Origin: an uncultured Sterolibacterium sp.
GTDB lineage: Bacteria > Pseudomonadota > Gammaproteobacteria > Burkholderiales > Rhodocyclaceae
Reading direction: 5' to 3'
DNA length: 64,000 bases
NCBI GenBank assembly: GCA_903930535.1
Contig: CAIYYX010000087.1
Coordinates: 1-64,000, forward strand
Positions 47,245 to 56,602 of the stretch are shown piece after piece; the first letter of the stretch is position 1, and every line of letters begins with the position of its first letter. The position numbers were made by a program, and so were the translations under genes. Under the pieces are notes generated by a model. The model was not told the DNA's origin, searched no databases, and saw nothing but the letters and a program-made list of their open reading frames with translations.

Positions 47245-49629
47245 ATGGCAATCCGTCGCAACGAACCCTGCCCATGCGGTAGCGGCAGGAAATACAAACA
47301 CTGTTGCGGGGCAGCGTCTGGACTGAGCGATAACAAAGGCTCGGTTGCCGGATCGCTCGGACTTGCACTGCGGCTTCTCCAGGGAAGACAACTCGGGCAG
47401 GCCGAGCAGATATACCGGCAGATTCTCGTCGATGAACCAACAAATGACGAGGCGACACATTTTCTCGGCATGTGCCTTGTTCAGGCAGGACGCCGTGACG
47501 AGGGAATGGCAGCGCTGCGACGCTCGCTCGAACTTGCCCCCAGAAATGATGTGTACTGGCAAAACCTGGGCATGGTGCTGCTGCAGTTGAATGAACTGAC
47601 GGAGGCAGTAACGTCTCTGCGCCGTGCCGTCTCCTTGAAAGGTAACTCTGCCCCCTCCCATCAGTATCTCGCTGTAGTCCTCCACCGCATAGGGCATTTC
47701 GATGAGGCGGTGAGGGAATTTGAGCAGGCGTTGGTTCTGAATCCCAGGGACGATTTGGCCCACAACAACTTCGGCTACACGCTGCTGGAACAAGGACGGG
47801 TGGAGCGGGCGTGCGAACAACTGCGTCGGGCGATTGAAATCAATCCGAACAATGCCATGGCGCACAACAACCTCGGCAATGCGCTTCGCGCATTGGGCGA
47901 CCTTCCTGAGGGCTTGGCCATGTATCGTCGTGCCGTGGAGATCGAACCGGGCCTGCCCTTGGCCAGGCTCAACCTGGGACGAGCACTTGCAGATACCGGC
48001 CAGCTTGATGCGGCGCTGGAACATTTGCATGCGGCAGCCCATCTTGCGCCTGAAGATGTGGGGGTCTGGCAGTCGCTGGCCGACGTGCTGGCGCGCTTCC
48101 GGTTCGACGTTTACTCGCCGGAAGTCGAGGTTGTGCTCGTTGAGTGCCTCTCGCAGCCGCAAATCGAGCCGGCCTACCTCGCACTGACCGCGGCCAGCCT
48201 GCTTCTCGCCGATGCGCAATTTCTTGGCATAGTCAAGAGCACAGGCGAAGGGACGGGTGTATTGCGGCTTGACGCAGCCACAGTGCGTCAGCTTTCGCGG
48301 CCGTTGTTACTCCTGCTATTGGAGAACGCGCTCATCCCAGAGCCCGCTTTCGAGGATCTAATTTCCCACCTTCGCCGTGCGGCAATTTTTGCGCGCAAAG
48401 AGGGTTCTCTCGGCAGTGATGCGCTGCTGAGCGAAGTTCTTGCGGCCATCGCACATCAAAGCTTCCTGAGTGAGTACGTGCACCAGGAGAGCAGTGACGA
48501 GACACGCGCTATCGAGTGGCTGAAGGACAAAATTGAACAGGCGTTGGAGCGGGGAAATGCCGTGAGCGAGGTGGATCTTGCCCTGTTTGCATGCTATCGC
48601 CCGCTGCATGAATTGCAGGGAGATTCTGCCTTGCCGACAGCATCCATGCCCCTATTTTCGCGGCTTATTCTGCGTCAGGTTACCGAACCAGCCGAGGAGG
48701 CGCTTATCCGCGACGAATTGCCGGTGCTAACCCCCATAGGGAATGCGGTGTCGCGCGCCGTCCAGGGACAATATGAGCAGAGCCCTTATCCGCGCTGGAT
48801 GCGCCCCCCCTCGACTGGGCGTGCCTTCCCGCTCGCGTTGCGGCTGCGAACGCTCTTTCCACACTCGGCTTCGGTAGGAGATGTGCCTCAGCGGCCGACC
48901 ATCCTTATTGCCGGGTGCGGGACGGGGAGGCATGTGGCGAGCACTGCGTTGCTTAATCCGGACAGCAGCATTCTTGCCGTCGATTTGAGCCGAGCGAGCC
49001 TCGCCTATGCGGTCAGACGGGCCAATGAACTTGGGTTGCAGAACGTTGAATTCGCCCAGGCCGACATCTTGGAGCTCGACCAGTTGGGTAGGCGATTCGA
49101 CTTAATTGAGTGTTCGGGGGTCCTGCACCACATGCAGAACCCCTCCGAGGGTTTGCGTGTATTGGCGGGCAGGCTCAATTCGGGCGGCAAGATGAAAATC
49201 GGGCTCTACAGCGAGATAGGGCGACGCTCCGTGGTTGCCAGCAAGATGCTCATTGCCGAGCGCGGATACGCGGCGGACGGCAAAGGGATTCGTGATGCCC
49301 GTGCAGCGATATTGGCGTTGCCTGCGGAGGATGGCGCCCGCGGCGTCGCCGATTCAATCGACTTCTATTCACTCTCAGGGTGCCGCGATCTGCTCTTCCA
49401 CATTCAGGAGCGGCGTTACACGCTTGAGGATATCGAAGCGCTGCTCGCGCCGTTACGGCTTGAGTTCCTTGGTTTTGAGTTCGACTCGCGCACAACGCTT
49501 CTGGACTACCGGCGCGAATATGCCAACGACCCGGCAGCGAACTCCCTCAGAAACTGGTCCGAATACGAGGCGCACTATCCCAGCACATTTGCCGGGATGT
49601 ACCAGTTCTGGGTCGCGTCTCATCCATAG
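47245..49629 (+). CDS. SEC-C / TPR / SAM-methyltransferase fusion protein
   Basis: A 794-residue soluble protein. A SEC-C zinc motif opens it (residues 7-22, EPCPCGSGRKYKHCCG). About seven TPR units follow (about 40-275, e.g. HNNLGNALRALGDLPEGL), then a helical region of about 230 residues, the linker QYEQSPYPRW, and a class I methyltransferase domain (about 545-690; IAGCGTGRHVAST, CSGVLHHMQNPSEGLRVL). The QYExSPYPRW lead-in recurs in other TPR-methyltransferases as far as I recall. It is probably a protein or glycan methylase selected by TPR binding; the target is unknown. It is a single transcription unit. Confidence 0.85.
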   Translation: MAIRRNEPCPCGSGRKYKHCCGAASGLSDNKGSVAGSLGLALRLLQGRQLGQAEQIYRQILVDEPTNDEATHFLGMCLVQAGRRDEGMAALRRSLELAPRNDVYWQNLGMVLLQLNELTEAVTSLRRAVSLKGNSAPSHQYLAVVLHRIGHFDEAVREFEQALVLNPRDDLAHNNFGYTLLEQGRVERACEQLRRAIEINPNNAMAHNNLGNALRALGDLPEGLAMYRRAVEIEPGLPLARLNLGRALADTGQLDAALEHLHAAAHLAPEDVGVWQSLADVLARFRFDVYSPEVEVVLVECLSQPQIEPAYLALTAASLLLADAQFLGIVKSTGEGTGVLRLDAATVRQLSRPLLLLLLENALIPEPAFEDLISHLRRAAIFARKEGSLGSDALLSEVLAAIAHQSFLSEYVHQESSDETRAIEWLKDKIEQALERGNAVSEVDLALFACYRPLHELQGDSALPTASMPLFSRLILRQVTEPAEEALIRDELPVLTPIGNAVSRAVQGQYEQSPYPRWMRPPSTGRAFPLALRLRTLFPHSASVGDVPQRPTILIAGCGTGRHVASTALLNPDSSILAVDLSRASLAYAVRRANELGLQNVEFAQADILELDQLGRRFDLIECSGVLHHMQNPSEGLRVLAGRLNSGGKMKIGLYSEIGRRSVVASKMLIAERGYAADGKGIRDARAAILALPAEDGARGVADSIDFYSLSGCRDLLFHIQERRYTLEDIEALLAPLRLEFLGFEFDSRTTLLDYRREYANDPAANSLRNWSEYEAHYPSTFAGMYQFWVASHP

Positions 49630-49727
49630 TCATCTTTTTACAGCGCCATCCAAGCGGTTCACCTAGTTCGAGGACCTGCCCATATGTGGCGAAATAATCC
49701 TGCCTCGGTATCAGTGCCCGCATCACC

Positions 49728-50387
49728 TCAGGCCAAGGTCAGCTGTCGATCTATGGAGATACCCATGTTGGCGTTCTCAACGGCTGGCAAGGAAATCACC
49801 AGCTTCAGGTCGCTCGCACCCGGTGGCCGGATGAAGCTCTTCACCACATCAATGTTCGTGCGCGCCCGCAGCCACGGCATGACTTCCTTCTTTTTCAGAA
49901 TCAGCGGTACTTGCAGTCCGTGCGGTGCCAGCATCCGATTCGGCGTCGTCGTGACCAAGGCTGCGGTCGGTGCTGTTCCCATTGCATGGGGTGGGTTCGG
50001 CCCAAAAATGCCCCCCAACAGGAGAACTCCCCCGTCGTTACGCGACAGGGTGTAGGACATTGTGACGCCATCGATCTCGCGGAGCCAAGTGAAGCATGAA
50101 GCTGGCACTATGCAGCGCCAATTGCGGAAGGCGACAGAGGTTGTCCACTTGCGACTGATTGTCGCGCCAGAAGCGTAGTAAACCGGGTTATCAGCAGTCA
50201 TTCGCCACTGAGGAACAAACCCCCATACTGCCTGGGCGTCGGTCGCGTCGCCTCTAATCATATTTATGATCTGCAACCTGTCGCCTGGTTCCGACGACCC
50301 ACACTTCTCGGGCGGAAGGATGGAAGTATTAGGAAAAGACTCCCTATATTGAGCGGGCGTTGCGTCGAGTACGATCTTCTCCGTCAT
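49728..50387 (-). CDS. Divergent SRAP (YedK/HMCES)-like protein lacking catalytic residues
   Basis: A 219-residue protein with the SRAP outline: AVWGFVPQWRM, FRNWRCIVPASCFTWLR, GGVLLLGGIFG and VTTTPNRMLAPHG. True SRAP proteins start Met-Cys-Gly and use Cys2 to crosslink abasic DNA; here the N-terminus is MTEKIV. The usual NARAET is YASGAT, and the Glu of FYEW is Thr (FTW). Only the late His (APHG) remains. Start ATG 50387 is firm, since AAAGGAG lies 6 bases upstream. It probably lost the crosslinking chemistry. The surrounding DNA has lower GC. Confidence 0.75.
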   Translation of the reverse strand: MTEKIVLDATPAQYRESFPNTSILPPEKCGSSEPGDRLQIINMIRGDATDAQAVWGFVPQWRMTADNPVYYASGATISRKWTTSVAFRNWRCIVPASCFTWLREIDGVTMSYTLSRNDGGVLLLGGIFGPNPPHAMGTAPTAALVTTTPNRMLAPHGLQVPLILKKKEVMPWLRARTNIDVVKSFIRPPGASDLKLVISLPAVENANMGISIDRQLTLA

Positions 50388-50693
50388 GGCGATCTCCTTT
50401 GTCGCAATTCCGTTGAAAGGCCCATCTGTATTGCAACTCTTCGCTATTGATTCAACGCCTCGCTTCGCCAACCTTTACCGACAACCGTAAGACCAAGCAC
50501 TAACGAGGCCTATAGTCACATGCATTAGAGGGTTTTGGTATCGGTGAGTTCCGTCAAAGACTGCGGAAACTACGTAGTTTCGTACAGGGACAAATGCCCT
50601 GGGGTGCCCGTTTTTATCCTTTCTTCATAGGAGCCGATTCCTAGCGAACGGCAGTTTTCTGCCAATCCGAATTGGCCCTGGCAAAATCGACTG

Positions 50694-51155
50694 CTACTTT
50701 GCATGTTCCAATGGTAAGGCTGTCGTAAATTTCAGCTGCTCCATCGCGAACGAGGAACTTACATCGTACAGCTCCACTTCCTTGATCAGCTTCTTGTAGA
50801 CCGCGTCGTAACCCGCGATATCGGGTACTACCACCCGCATGAGATAGTCGAATTCGCCGCTCATCCGATAGATCTCAAGCACCTCCGGAATATCACGAAC
50901 CCCTGCCGCGAATTGTTTCAACCACTTCTGTGTGTGCTGGTTGGTACGCACAGCCACGAATACGGTTACGCCGACGTTTAGCTTCTTCGCGTCGCAGAGC
51001 GCGACGTGCTTGATTATTACGCCGGATTCTCGAAGTTTTTGGATCCGCCTCCAGCAGGGAGTGATCGAGAGGTTAACTTGCTTGCTAATGACCGCGAGTG
51101 GTGTTTCAGAGTCCTGCTGGAGAAGCGCAAGTATTTTCCGATCGATCGAGTCCAT
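50694..51155 (-). CDS. Lrp/AsnC-family transcriptional regulator
   Basis: A regulator of about 153 residues. The N-terminal helix-turn-helix (MDSIDRKILALLQQDSETPL, then ISKQVNLSITPCWRRIQKLRESG) precedes an alpha/beta ligand domain (FVAVRTNQHTQKWLKQF, GEFDYLMRVVVPD, SSFAMEQLKFTTALPL). ATG codons at 51167 and a start at 51182 are alternatives. It is divergent from the class-V aminotransferase-fold gene with a 420-bp AT-richer gap, so it probably controls that gene and perhaps the catabolic operon beyond (inference). Confidence 0.88.
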   Translation of the reverse strand: MDSIDRKILALLQQDSETPLAVISKQVNLSITPCWRRIQKLRESGVIIKHVALCDAKKLNVGVTVFVAVRTNQHTQKWLKQFAAGVRDIPEVLEIYRMSGEFDYLMRVVVPDIAGYDAVYKKLIKEVELYDVSSSFAMEQLKFTTALPLEHAK

Positions 51156-51182
51156 AGAGGCAGTCATCCTATAAGAAAACAA

Positions 51183-51575
51183 TTCGTGTATTTTTTACTA
51201 CAGGAGAAACCCTGTCATGCGCGACATAATGCAATGGCTTACAGATCCTGCGGCTCTCAAAGGGCAGCCCTCTAGGTGCAAACCGGTATAGGGCAAGGCG
51301 AGTCATTGACGTAGCGGCAGCCAGTTGTGCTTCGGCGTCAGTGTCGCCATTGCGTCATTATAGGTGTGAATAGTAAGTTTTTCTACTATCTTGACATTGA
51401 TCAGTATTTGTTACTCTCCTGTGGCTGCCTGTCAGGGCAATTTGGAAGCCGTTTTTCCACGCGCCACCCTATACTGATCGTTATCAATCTAGCGCGCGTT
51501 GCGCAGGGTAACAATGTGTAGCTGCGATTGACTGCTACTTTTTCATCAATCGAAGGAACCATCGCGAGTAAATAA
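51183..51575. other. Intergenic region between divergent Lrp and aminotransferase-fold genes
   Basis: About 390 bp of AT-richer DNA with no gene. It should hold both promoters and the Lrp sites. GGAAGCCG, several TTGACA-like stretches (TTGACATTG near 51391) and AT-rich runs are visible, but I cannot fix a promoter. No long hairpin is seen. Confidence 0.5.
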
Positions 51576-53111
51576 ATGTTGCATGGAATAGACGACGCGG
51601 AGAATTGGCACCAAATGCTACGGTGCGATGCAATCGGATTGGATGTGGAGTATCCGTCAGCGACAGGCCGGCGCTCGCGGAGGATTTACCTGGATAGTGC
51701 AGCCACTACGCTGCGGTTGAAAATAGTGCAGAGGGTGCTGGATATTTACCAGCCGCATTACGCGAATGTGCATAGCAACATTCATTTTGCTGCACAGATC
51801 TCCACTCGCGAGTACGGGTGGGCACACGACATGGTGCTTGAATTCGCTGGCGCGGACCCGGATAAATGGATGTGCTTTTTCGTCGGCAATGGCACGACCG
51901 GCGGAATGAACCGGGTGGCGCGCGCATTGCGCGCCCAACGGCCTGAGCGCGACGTCGTGGTCACTTCGGCAATGGAGCACCACTCGAACGATCTACCGCA
52001 CCGCAAGCACTTTCGCGAGGTTGTTCACGTGCCGATGGAAGTCACCCCCATTTCCCTGGGTCGAGTAGATCTGGTGAAAATGGGGGCTGCGCTTCTGGCG
52101 CACGAAGGTAAAGTGAACTATGTGGCTATAACGGGAGTATCGAACGTCACGGGTATCAGCAACCCTATACATGAGATCGCAGCACTAGCGCATCGTCACG
52201 GCGCGCTAGTGGTCGTGGATGCAGCGCAGATGGCAGCGCACATGCCACTCAAGGTGAGCGGCCATTCTGAAGATACTCGCGATTTGGATGTCGTCGTCTT
52301 TTCAGGTCACAAGCTCTATGCCCCGGGGGCGCCCGGTGTCGTCATAGCCCGCAAGGCCCTATTCGCGGATATGGAACCCGATGAGGTAGGAGGCGGGATG
52401 GTGGACACGGTGTTCCTCGACCGCTATACGGTGTCAGAGCGATTTCCAGAGCGGGAGGAGGCGGGTACGCCGAACATACCGGGGGCGATCGGTCTTGCCG
52501 CAGCACTTTACGCACTGCACAAGGTCGGCATGGACAAAATCGCCGCGGACGAGAAGCGACTTTTCGAGTACGCACTGCTGAAGCTAGCCGGGGTCCCCGG
52601 CATCGTAATCTACGGTGAGACCCGTCCATCCCTCGTGCAGCGCGCTGGCGTCATTTCGTTCAATCTCTCGGACCGTGACCATGCTTTTTGTGCTGCCGTG
52701 CTCAACGACTATTTCAATATTGCTGTCCGCAACGAATGCTTTTGCGCGCATCCCTATGTGCGCGACATGGTATCGATGAGCCTGGAATGTGTGGCAGACT
52801 CAATGTCGAACGACGAACTCGAGCGCCTCGCGGAAATGCACCGAGGCATGGTGCGCGCTAGTTTTGGAGTGTACAATACTCCGGCAGACGTAGATCGATT
52901 GGTAGCTGCACTCAAGGATATTTCTATCCGGGGCGATCAACTTCTTGCACTCTATGAGCGCCTTCCCAACGGGAACTACCGACACCGGCAATGGGCGTTT
53001 GACACGACGAAAGAATTTTCAGTGCGCTCTGTTGTGGATTCGCTGCTTGGAGGTGACCCGGCCGATAATCAGGTCGAGGCTGATTCGGCGGGCTTGGTTT
53101 TCCCGCGTTAG
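51576..53111 (+). CDS. Aminotransferase class-V fold (cysteine desulfurase-like) PLP enzyme
   Basis: A 511-residue fold-type I PLP enzyme. IYLDSAATT is the start of the SufS/IscS-like core, TSAMEHHSNDLP the conserved His pair region, VVDAAQMAAHMP the Asp that binds the pyridine, and FSGHKLYAPGAPGVV holds the PLP Lys (about residue 245). A Cys lies in RNECFCAHP near 389, where group II desulfurases have their catalytic Cys. A C-terminal tail of about 100 residues is longer than in SufS (about 410). No Fe-S assembly genes are near, so a desulfurase or C-S/C-N lyase role remains open. Confidence 0.82.
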   Translation: MLHGIDDAENWHQMLRCDAIGLDVEYPSATGRRSRRIYLDSAATTLRLKIVQRVLDIYQPHYANVHSNIHFAAQISTREYGWAHDMVLEFAGADPDKWMCFFVGNGTTGGMNRVARALRAQRPERDVVVTSAMEHHSNDLPHRKHFREVVHVPMEVTPISLGRVDLVKMGAALLAHEGKVNYVAITGVSNVTGISNPIHEIAALAHRHGALVVVDAAQMAAHMPLKVSGHSEDTRDLDVVVFSGHKLYAPGAPGVVIARKALFADMEPDEVGGGMVDTVFLDRYTVSERFPEREEAGTPNIPGAIGLAAALYALHKVGMDKIAADEKRLFEYALLKLAGVPGIVIYGETRPSLVQRAGVISFNLSDRDHAFCAAVLNDYFNIAVRNECFCAHPYVRDMVSMSLECVADSMSNDELERLAEMHRGMVRASFGVYNTPADVDRLVAALKDISIRGDQLLALYERLPNGNYRHRQWAFDTTKEFSVRSVVDSLLGGDPADNQVEADSAGLVFPR

Positions 53112-53256
53112 CCGCTGTTGAAACCTCCTCGCTGTTCTAGCCAAAGCACCGCGCATTTCCGGACATTGTCGCAATAATGCTGTAGTCCAAGTGAAGAAGA
53201 TTTATGTGATTGAGATTCTAACGAAAGAGCAAGGCTTGACAAACGGGACGTCGAAA

Positions 53257-54735
53257 ATGCGTACTGGAAACCTTGGCGACTTCTCAGGTGTGCCAATAGA
53301 ACAGCCGGCAATAATCGATCTCTCCGGCGATCGTGTTCGCACCCTCGACTATGGCGGCTATCTTGCCCGTATCGACGGCGTCGCACGGTTGCTCCAGAAT
53401 ATCGGGCTTGAGCGCGGCACCCGTATCGGCCTGATCGGCCGGAACCGTCTTGAATACCTCATCGCCTATTTCGCCATCATGAAGGTCGGACTGGTTGCAG
53501 TGCCGATCAATCACCGCTTTCCTCTGGCGATGGTCGAGTTCATCATCTGCGATTCCGACGTTCGTCTGGTCTTCGGCGAGAGCGATTTCCTTGAAGCTGT
53601 GCCGGCAGGTGTCGCCCGGCACAGCTTCGAGGAAATCGCCGATATCACGGCCGACGTGCCACTTCCGGCCGTTGAGCCGGAGCCCGATGAGACCGCGATG
53701 ATTCTTTACACGTCCGGCTCGACCGGGCGCCCCAAGGGAGTCCCGCTTTCGCATGCCGGCCAGCGTTGGGTAATCGATGTGCGCTCGTCGATGGCGGACT
53801 ATGGCGCACACCGACTCCTGATCGCGGCGCCGCTCTGCCACATGAACGGCCTGCTGATGTCACAGATGGCCGCTTTCAATGGCGCGCAGATCGTCCTGCT
53901 ACCGGAATTCAGCGCGCCAGCTTACATCGAAGCGATTAACAAGTATCGCTGCACCTGGATCACTTCGGTGCCAACGATGCTGGCAATGGTGGCGCGCGAG
54001 CGCGAGAAACTGGCGAGCGCCGATCTTTCCTCGGTGAAGATCGCCGCCATGGCCTCTGCACCGGTGTCGATGGCCCTGTTCAGCGACGTGGCGAAAATTT
54101 TCCCATCCGCCATGGTGGTAACCAATTACGGCTCAACCGAAGCCGGCGCCGGCATTTTCGGGCAGCATCCAGAGGGGATGCCGCGCCCACCGCTTTCTGT
54201 CGGCTGCCCTTTGCCGCAGATCGGCTTCCGGTTGATCGATGCCACCGGCAAGGAAGCGGGCGAAGGGATCTTGCAGCTCAAGACACCGGCGATGACCAAG
54301 GGCTATATCAATCAGCCCGACGCGACCGCGAAACTGTTCACTCCAGATGGCTGGTTGAACACTGGCGACGTTATTCGGCAGGACAAGAACGGATTCTGCT
54401 TCTTCGTGCGCCGCGCGGATGACATGTTCGTCTGTGGTGGCGAAAACATCTTTCCGGCCGCCGTCGAAGGCGTCCTCGAATCGCATCCAGCCGTGGAGCA
54501 AGCCTGCGTTGTCCCGGTGCCGGATGAGTTGAAAGGGACCAAGCCCGTCGCCTATGTGGTGCTCCGTGCGTCGCAGAGTGTCACCGAGAACGAACTCAAA
54601 CAGCACTTCCTTGCGCACGCGCCGGCCTATATGCATCCACGCCGTATTTTTCTAGTCGAGCGGCTGCCGTTGTCGCCGACCAACAAGATCGACCGCTCCG
54701 TCCTGCAGAAACGTGCGCTGGAGCAGATGTTGTGA
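53257..54735 (+). CDS. AMP-forming acyl-CoA ligase
   Basis: An ANL-superfamily ligase of about 492 residues that activates a carboxylic acid as acyl-AMP and acyl-CoA. P-loop YTSGSTGRPKGVPLSH (A3), NYGSTEAGAG (A5), GWLNTGDVIRQ (A7) and FVRRADDMFVCGGENIFP (A8) are complete, and PTNKIDRSVL carries the terminal Lys. I start at ATG 53257; a GTG at 53191 would add 22 residues with no family counterpart. It begins the catabolic operon and overlaps the VOC gene. Substrate unknown. Confidence 0.88.
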   Translation: MRTGNLGDFSGVPIEQPAIIDLSGDRVRTLDYGGYLARIDGVARLLQNIGLERGTRIGLIGRNRLEYLIAYFAIMKVGLVAVPINHRFPLAMVEFIICDSDVRLVFGESDFLEAVPAGVARHSFEEIADITADVPLPAVEPEPDETAMILYTSGSTGRPKGVPLSHAGQRWVIDVRSSMADYGAHRLLIAAPLCHMNGLLMSQMAAFNGAQIVLLPEFSAPAYIEAINKYRCTWITSVPTMLAMVAREREKLASADLSSVKIAAMASAPVSMALFSDVAKIFPSAMVVTNYGSTEAGAGIFGQHPEGMPRPPLSVGCPLPQIGFRLIDATGKEAGEGILQLKTPAMTKGYINQPDATAKLFTPDGWLNTGDVIRQDKNGFCFFVRRADDMFVCGGENIFPAAVEGVLESHPAVEQACVVPVPDELKGTKPVAYVVLRASQSVTENELKQHFLAHAPAYMHPRRIFLVERLPLSPTNKIDRSVLQKRALEQML

Positions 54736-55595
54736 GCACGCACTTGAGCCTCGACCATATCGGCGTTGCTGTGCGCGACCTGACCCAGGCGCAGGTGATC
54801 TATAGTAGGTTAGGCTTCAATCTCACCGAGCTAAGTATCCACGCCGGCCAGCCATCGGCCGATGGCAAGTTGCAGCCGCTCGGCTCCGGCAATCACTGTG
54901 CCATGTTCCGCCAAGGCTACCTGGAACTGATCGGCGTCGTGGATCCGAACAGACCGAGTTCCGTCGCGCCCTTCCTGAAGACGCGGCACGGCGGCTTCAT
55001 CGTTGCTCTTGGCTGCGAGAGCGCGGACGCAGCCTATGAGGCTGCAGTGCAGAACTTTCCGCGCACACACAAGCCGATCGGGCTCGAACGCATGGTGGCC
55101 GCGCCTAACGGCAGCAGCGCGAAGGCACAATTCCGCAATGTTGTGATGGGTCCAGACTTTCCCGAAGCGCGACTCCTGTTGATCCAGCATCTCACCCGCG
55201 ACTTGATTTGGCGCGAGCCTGAGATGGTGCATCCGAACGGCGTAGTCTCGCTATTGGGGGCGCAGTTCCTGGTTGGCGATCCGGTGGAGGCGGCTGTCCG
55301 GTATGGCGGTCTGGTCAGTGCCCAGCCAGAAACCAGGCCGGGAGGCGCGGCGCTCAGGCTGGACGGACAAACATTGCAGTTCATCGGTGAAGGCAATAAG
55401 AGCGCACCATGGGCCTATTGCCCCTCGCTTTTCGGCGCTGTCTTCGCCGTCGCCGATCTTGGCAACACTGAAGCACTCTTTAAAAAAAATGGTGTGGCCT
55501 TCTCCGCGAACGCGTCGGGTGAACTGCTTGTGTCTCCCGACGATGCCTGCGGCTTTGCCCTGACATTCACCACTTTGGACAAGGACATTTCATGA
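54732..55595 (+). CDS. VOC-superfamily protein (two-domain, glyoxalase-like)
   Basis: A 287-residue vicinal oxygen chelate protein. LDHIGVAVRDLTQAQVIYSRLGF at the N-terminus carries the first metal-ligand His; GYLELIGVVDPN the first-half Glu. A second, weaker module follows from about residue 150 (ending AVADLGNTEALFKKNGVAF). Members include dioxygenases, isomerases and epimerases. Start GTG 54732 overlaps the ligase stop and its end overlaps the oxidoreductase gene, so it belongs to the ligase-UbiD operon. Reaction unknown. Confidence 0.85.
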   Translation: MSTHLSLDHIGVAVRDLTQAQVIYSRLGFNLTELSIHAGQPSADGKLQPLGSGNHCAMFRQGYLELIGVVDPNRPSSVAPFLKTRHGGFIVALGCESADAAYEAAVQNFPRTHKPIGLERMVAAPNGSSAKAQFRNVVMGPDFPEARLLLIQHLTRDLIWREPEMVHPNGVVSLLGAQFLVGDPVEAAVRYGGLVSAQPETRPGGAALRLDGQTLQFIGEGNKSAPWAYCPSLFGAVFAVADLGNTEALFKKNGVAFSANASGELLVSPDDACGFALTFTTLDKDIS

Positions 55596-56602
55596 GAGCG
55601 GCGGTTATCACAGAGCACGGCGGCCCCGGCGTAGTCCAATACGTGAACAACTTCCCCGATCCAGAGCCCGCCGTTGACGAGGTCATTGTCGAGGTTGCTG
55701 CGACCGCGCTGAACTACCATGATGTGTTCACGCGAAACGGCATGCCCGGCATCAAGGTACCGATGCCGATGATCATGGGCATCGACATAGCCGGTACCGT
55801 CCGCGCGCTTGGTGCCGATGTGCAGGGCGTAAATGTCGGCGACCGCGTACTCATCGATCCGATGATCCGCACCGTCCGCGGCGGCCTGATCGGCGAGATG
55901 CGCCATGGTGGCCTCGCAGAGCTTTGCGCCGTGCCGGCGATGCAACTCATCAAGCTTCCCGACGATGTGTCATTCGAAGCTGCGGCAGCGCTGCCGGTGG
56001 CCTATGGCACTGCCCATCGCATGATGGTGACGATCGGTCAAATAAAACCGAAGGAGCGCGTGCTGATCCTGGGCGCCAGCGGTGGCGTGGGCACCTGCTG
56101 CGTTCAGCTTGCCAGGATGCGCGGCGCGGAAGTGATAGCCTGCGCCAGCTCCGAGGACAAACTCGAGCGACTGAAGGCGCTCGGTGCCGATCACGTCATC
56201 AATTACACCACGACGGACTTCACCAAGACCATCTACGAGATGTTCGGCAAGCCGACGCGACGCACCTACGACGGCGGAGTAGACGTAGTGGTCAACTACA
56301 CCGGCGGCGATACCTGGGTGAAGTCGCTGCGCTCGCTGAAGCGGGGCGGGCGCATGCTTACCTGCGGCGCAACGGCGGGTTATGACCCGGCCGAGGATAT
56401 CCGCTTCATCTGGACCTTCGAACTCGCCATCCAGGGCTCCAATGGCTGGACGCGCGGCGACCTCACGGACCTGATCGACCTCATCCGCACCGGCAAGATT
56501 GATCCCACCATCGATTCGGTACTGGCTCTCGATCGCGTCAATGACGCGTTCACCCTCATCGAGGATCGCAAGATCTTCGGGAAAGTGCTGGTAAAGCCAT
56601 GA
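55592..56602 (+). CDS. MDR-family quinone oxidoreductase / enoyl reductase-like protein
   Basis: A 336-residue medium-chain dehydrogenase/reductase. AALNYHDVFTRNGMPG near residue 37 and GIDIAGTVRALGADVQGVNVGDRV are typical of quinone-oxidoreductase types; the NADPH loop is LGASGGVGTCCVQLARMRG. The structural-zinc cysteine cluster is absent, so it should be zinc-free. It could reduce an enone or enoyl-CoA made by the ligase product. It overlaps the VOC gene before it and the thioesterase gene after it by 4 bp each. Confidence 0.87.
   Translation: MRAAVITEHGGPGVVQYVNNFPDPEPAVDEVIVEVAATALNYHDVFTRNGMPGIKVPMPMIMGIDIAGTVRALGADVQGVNVGDRVLIDPMIRTVRGGLIGEMRHGGLAELCAVPAMQLIKLPDDVSFEAAAALPVAYGTAHRMMVTIGQIKPKERVLILGASGGVGTCCVQLARMRGAEVIACASSEDKLERLKALGADHVINYTTTDFTKTIYEMFGKPTRRTYDGGVDVVVNYTGGDTWVKSLRSLKRGGRMLTCGATAGYDPAEDIRFIWTFELAIQGSNGWTRGDLTDLIDLIRTGKIDPTIDSVLALDRVNDAFTLIEDRKIFGKVLVKP

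Noticed and set aside
51236..51305. Possible attachment site or tRNA remnant in the Lrp-aminotransferase gap
   Set aside because: No cloverleaf or T-loop sequence could be formed, and no integrase gene is near.
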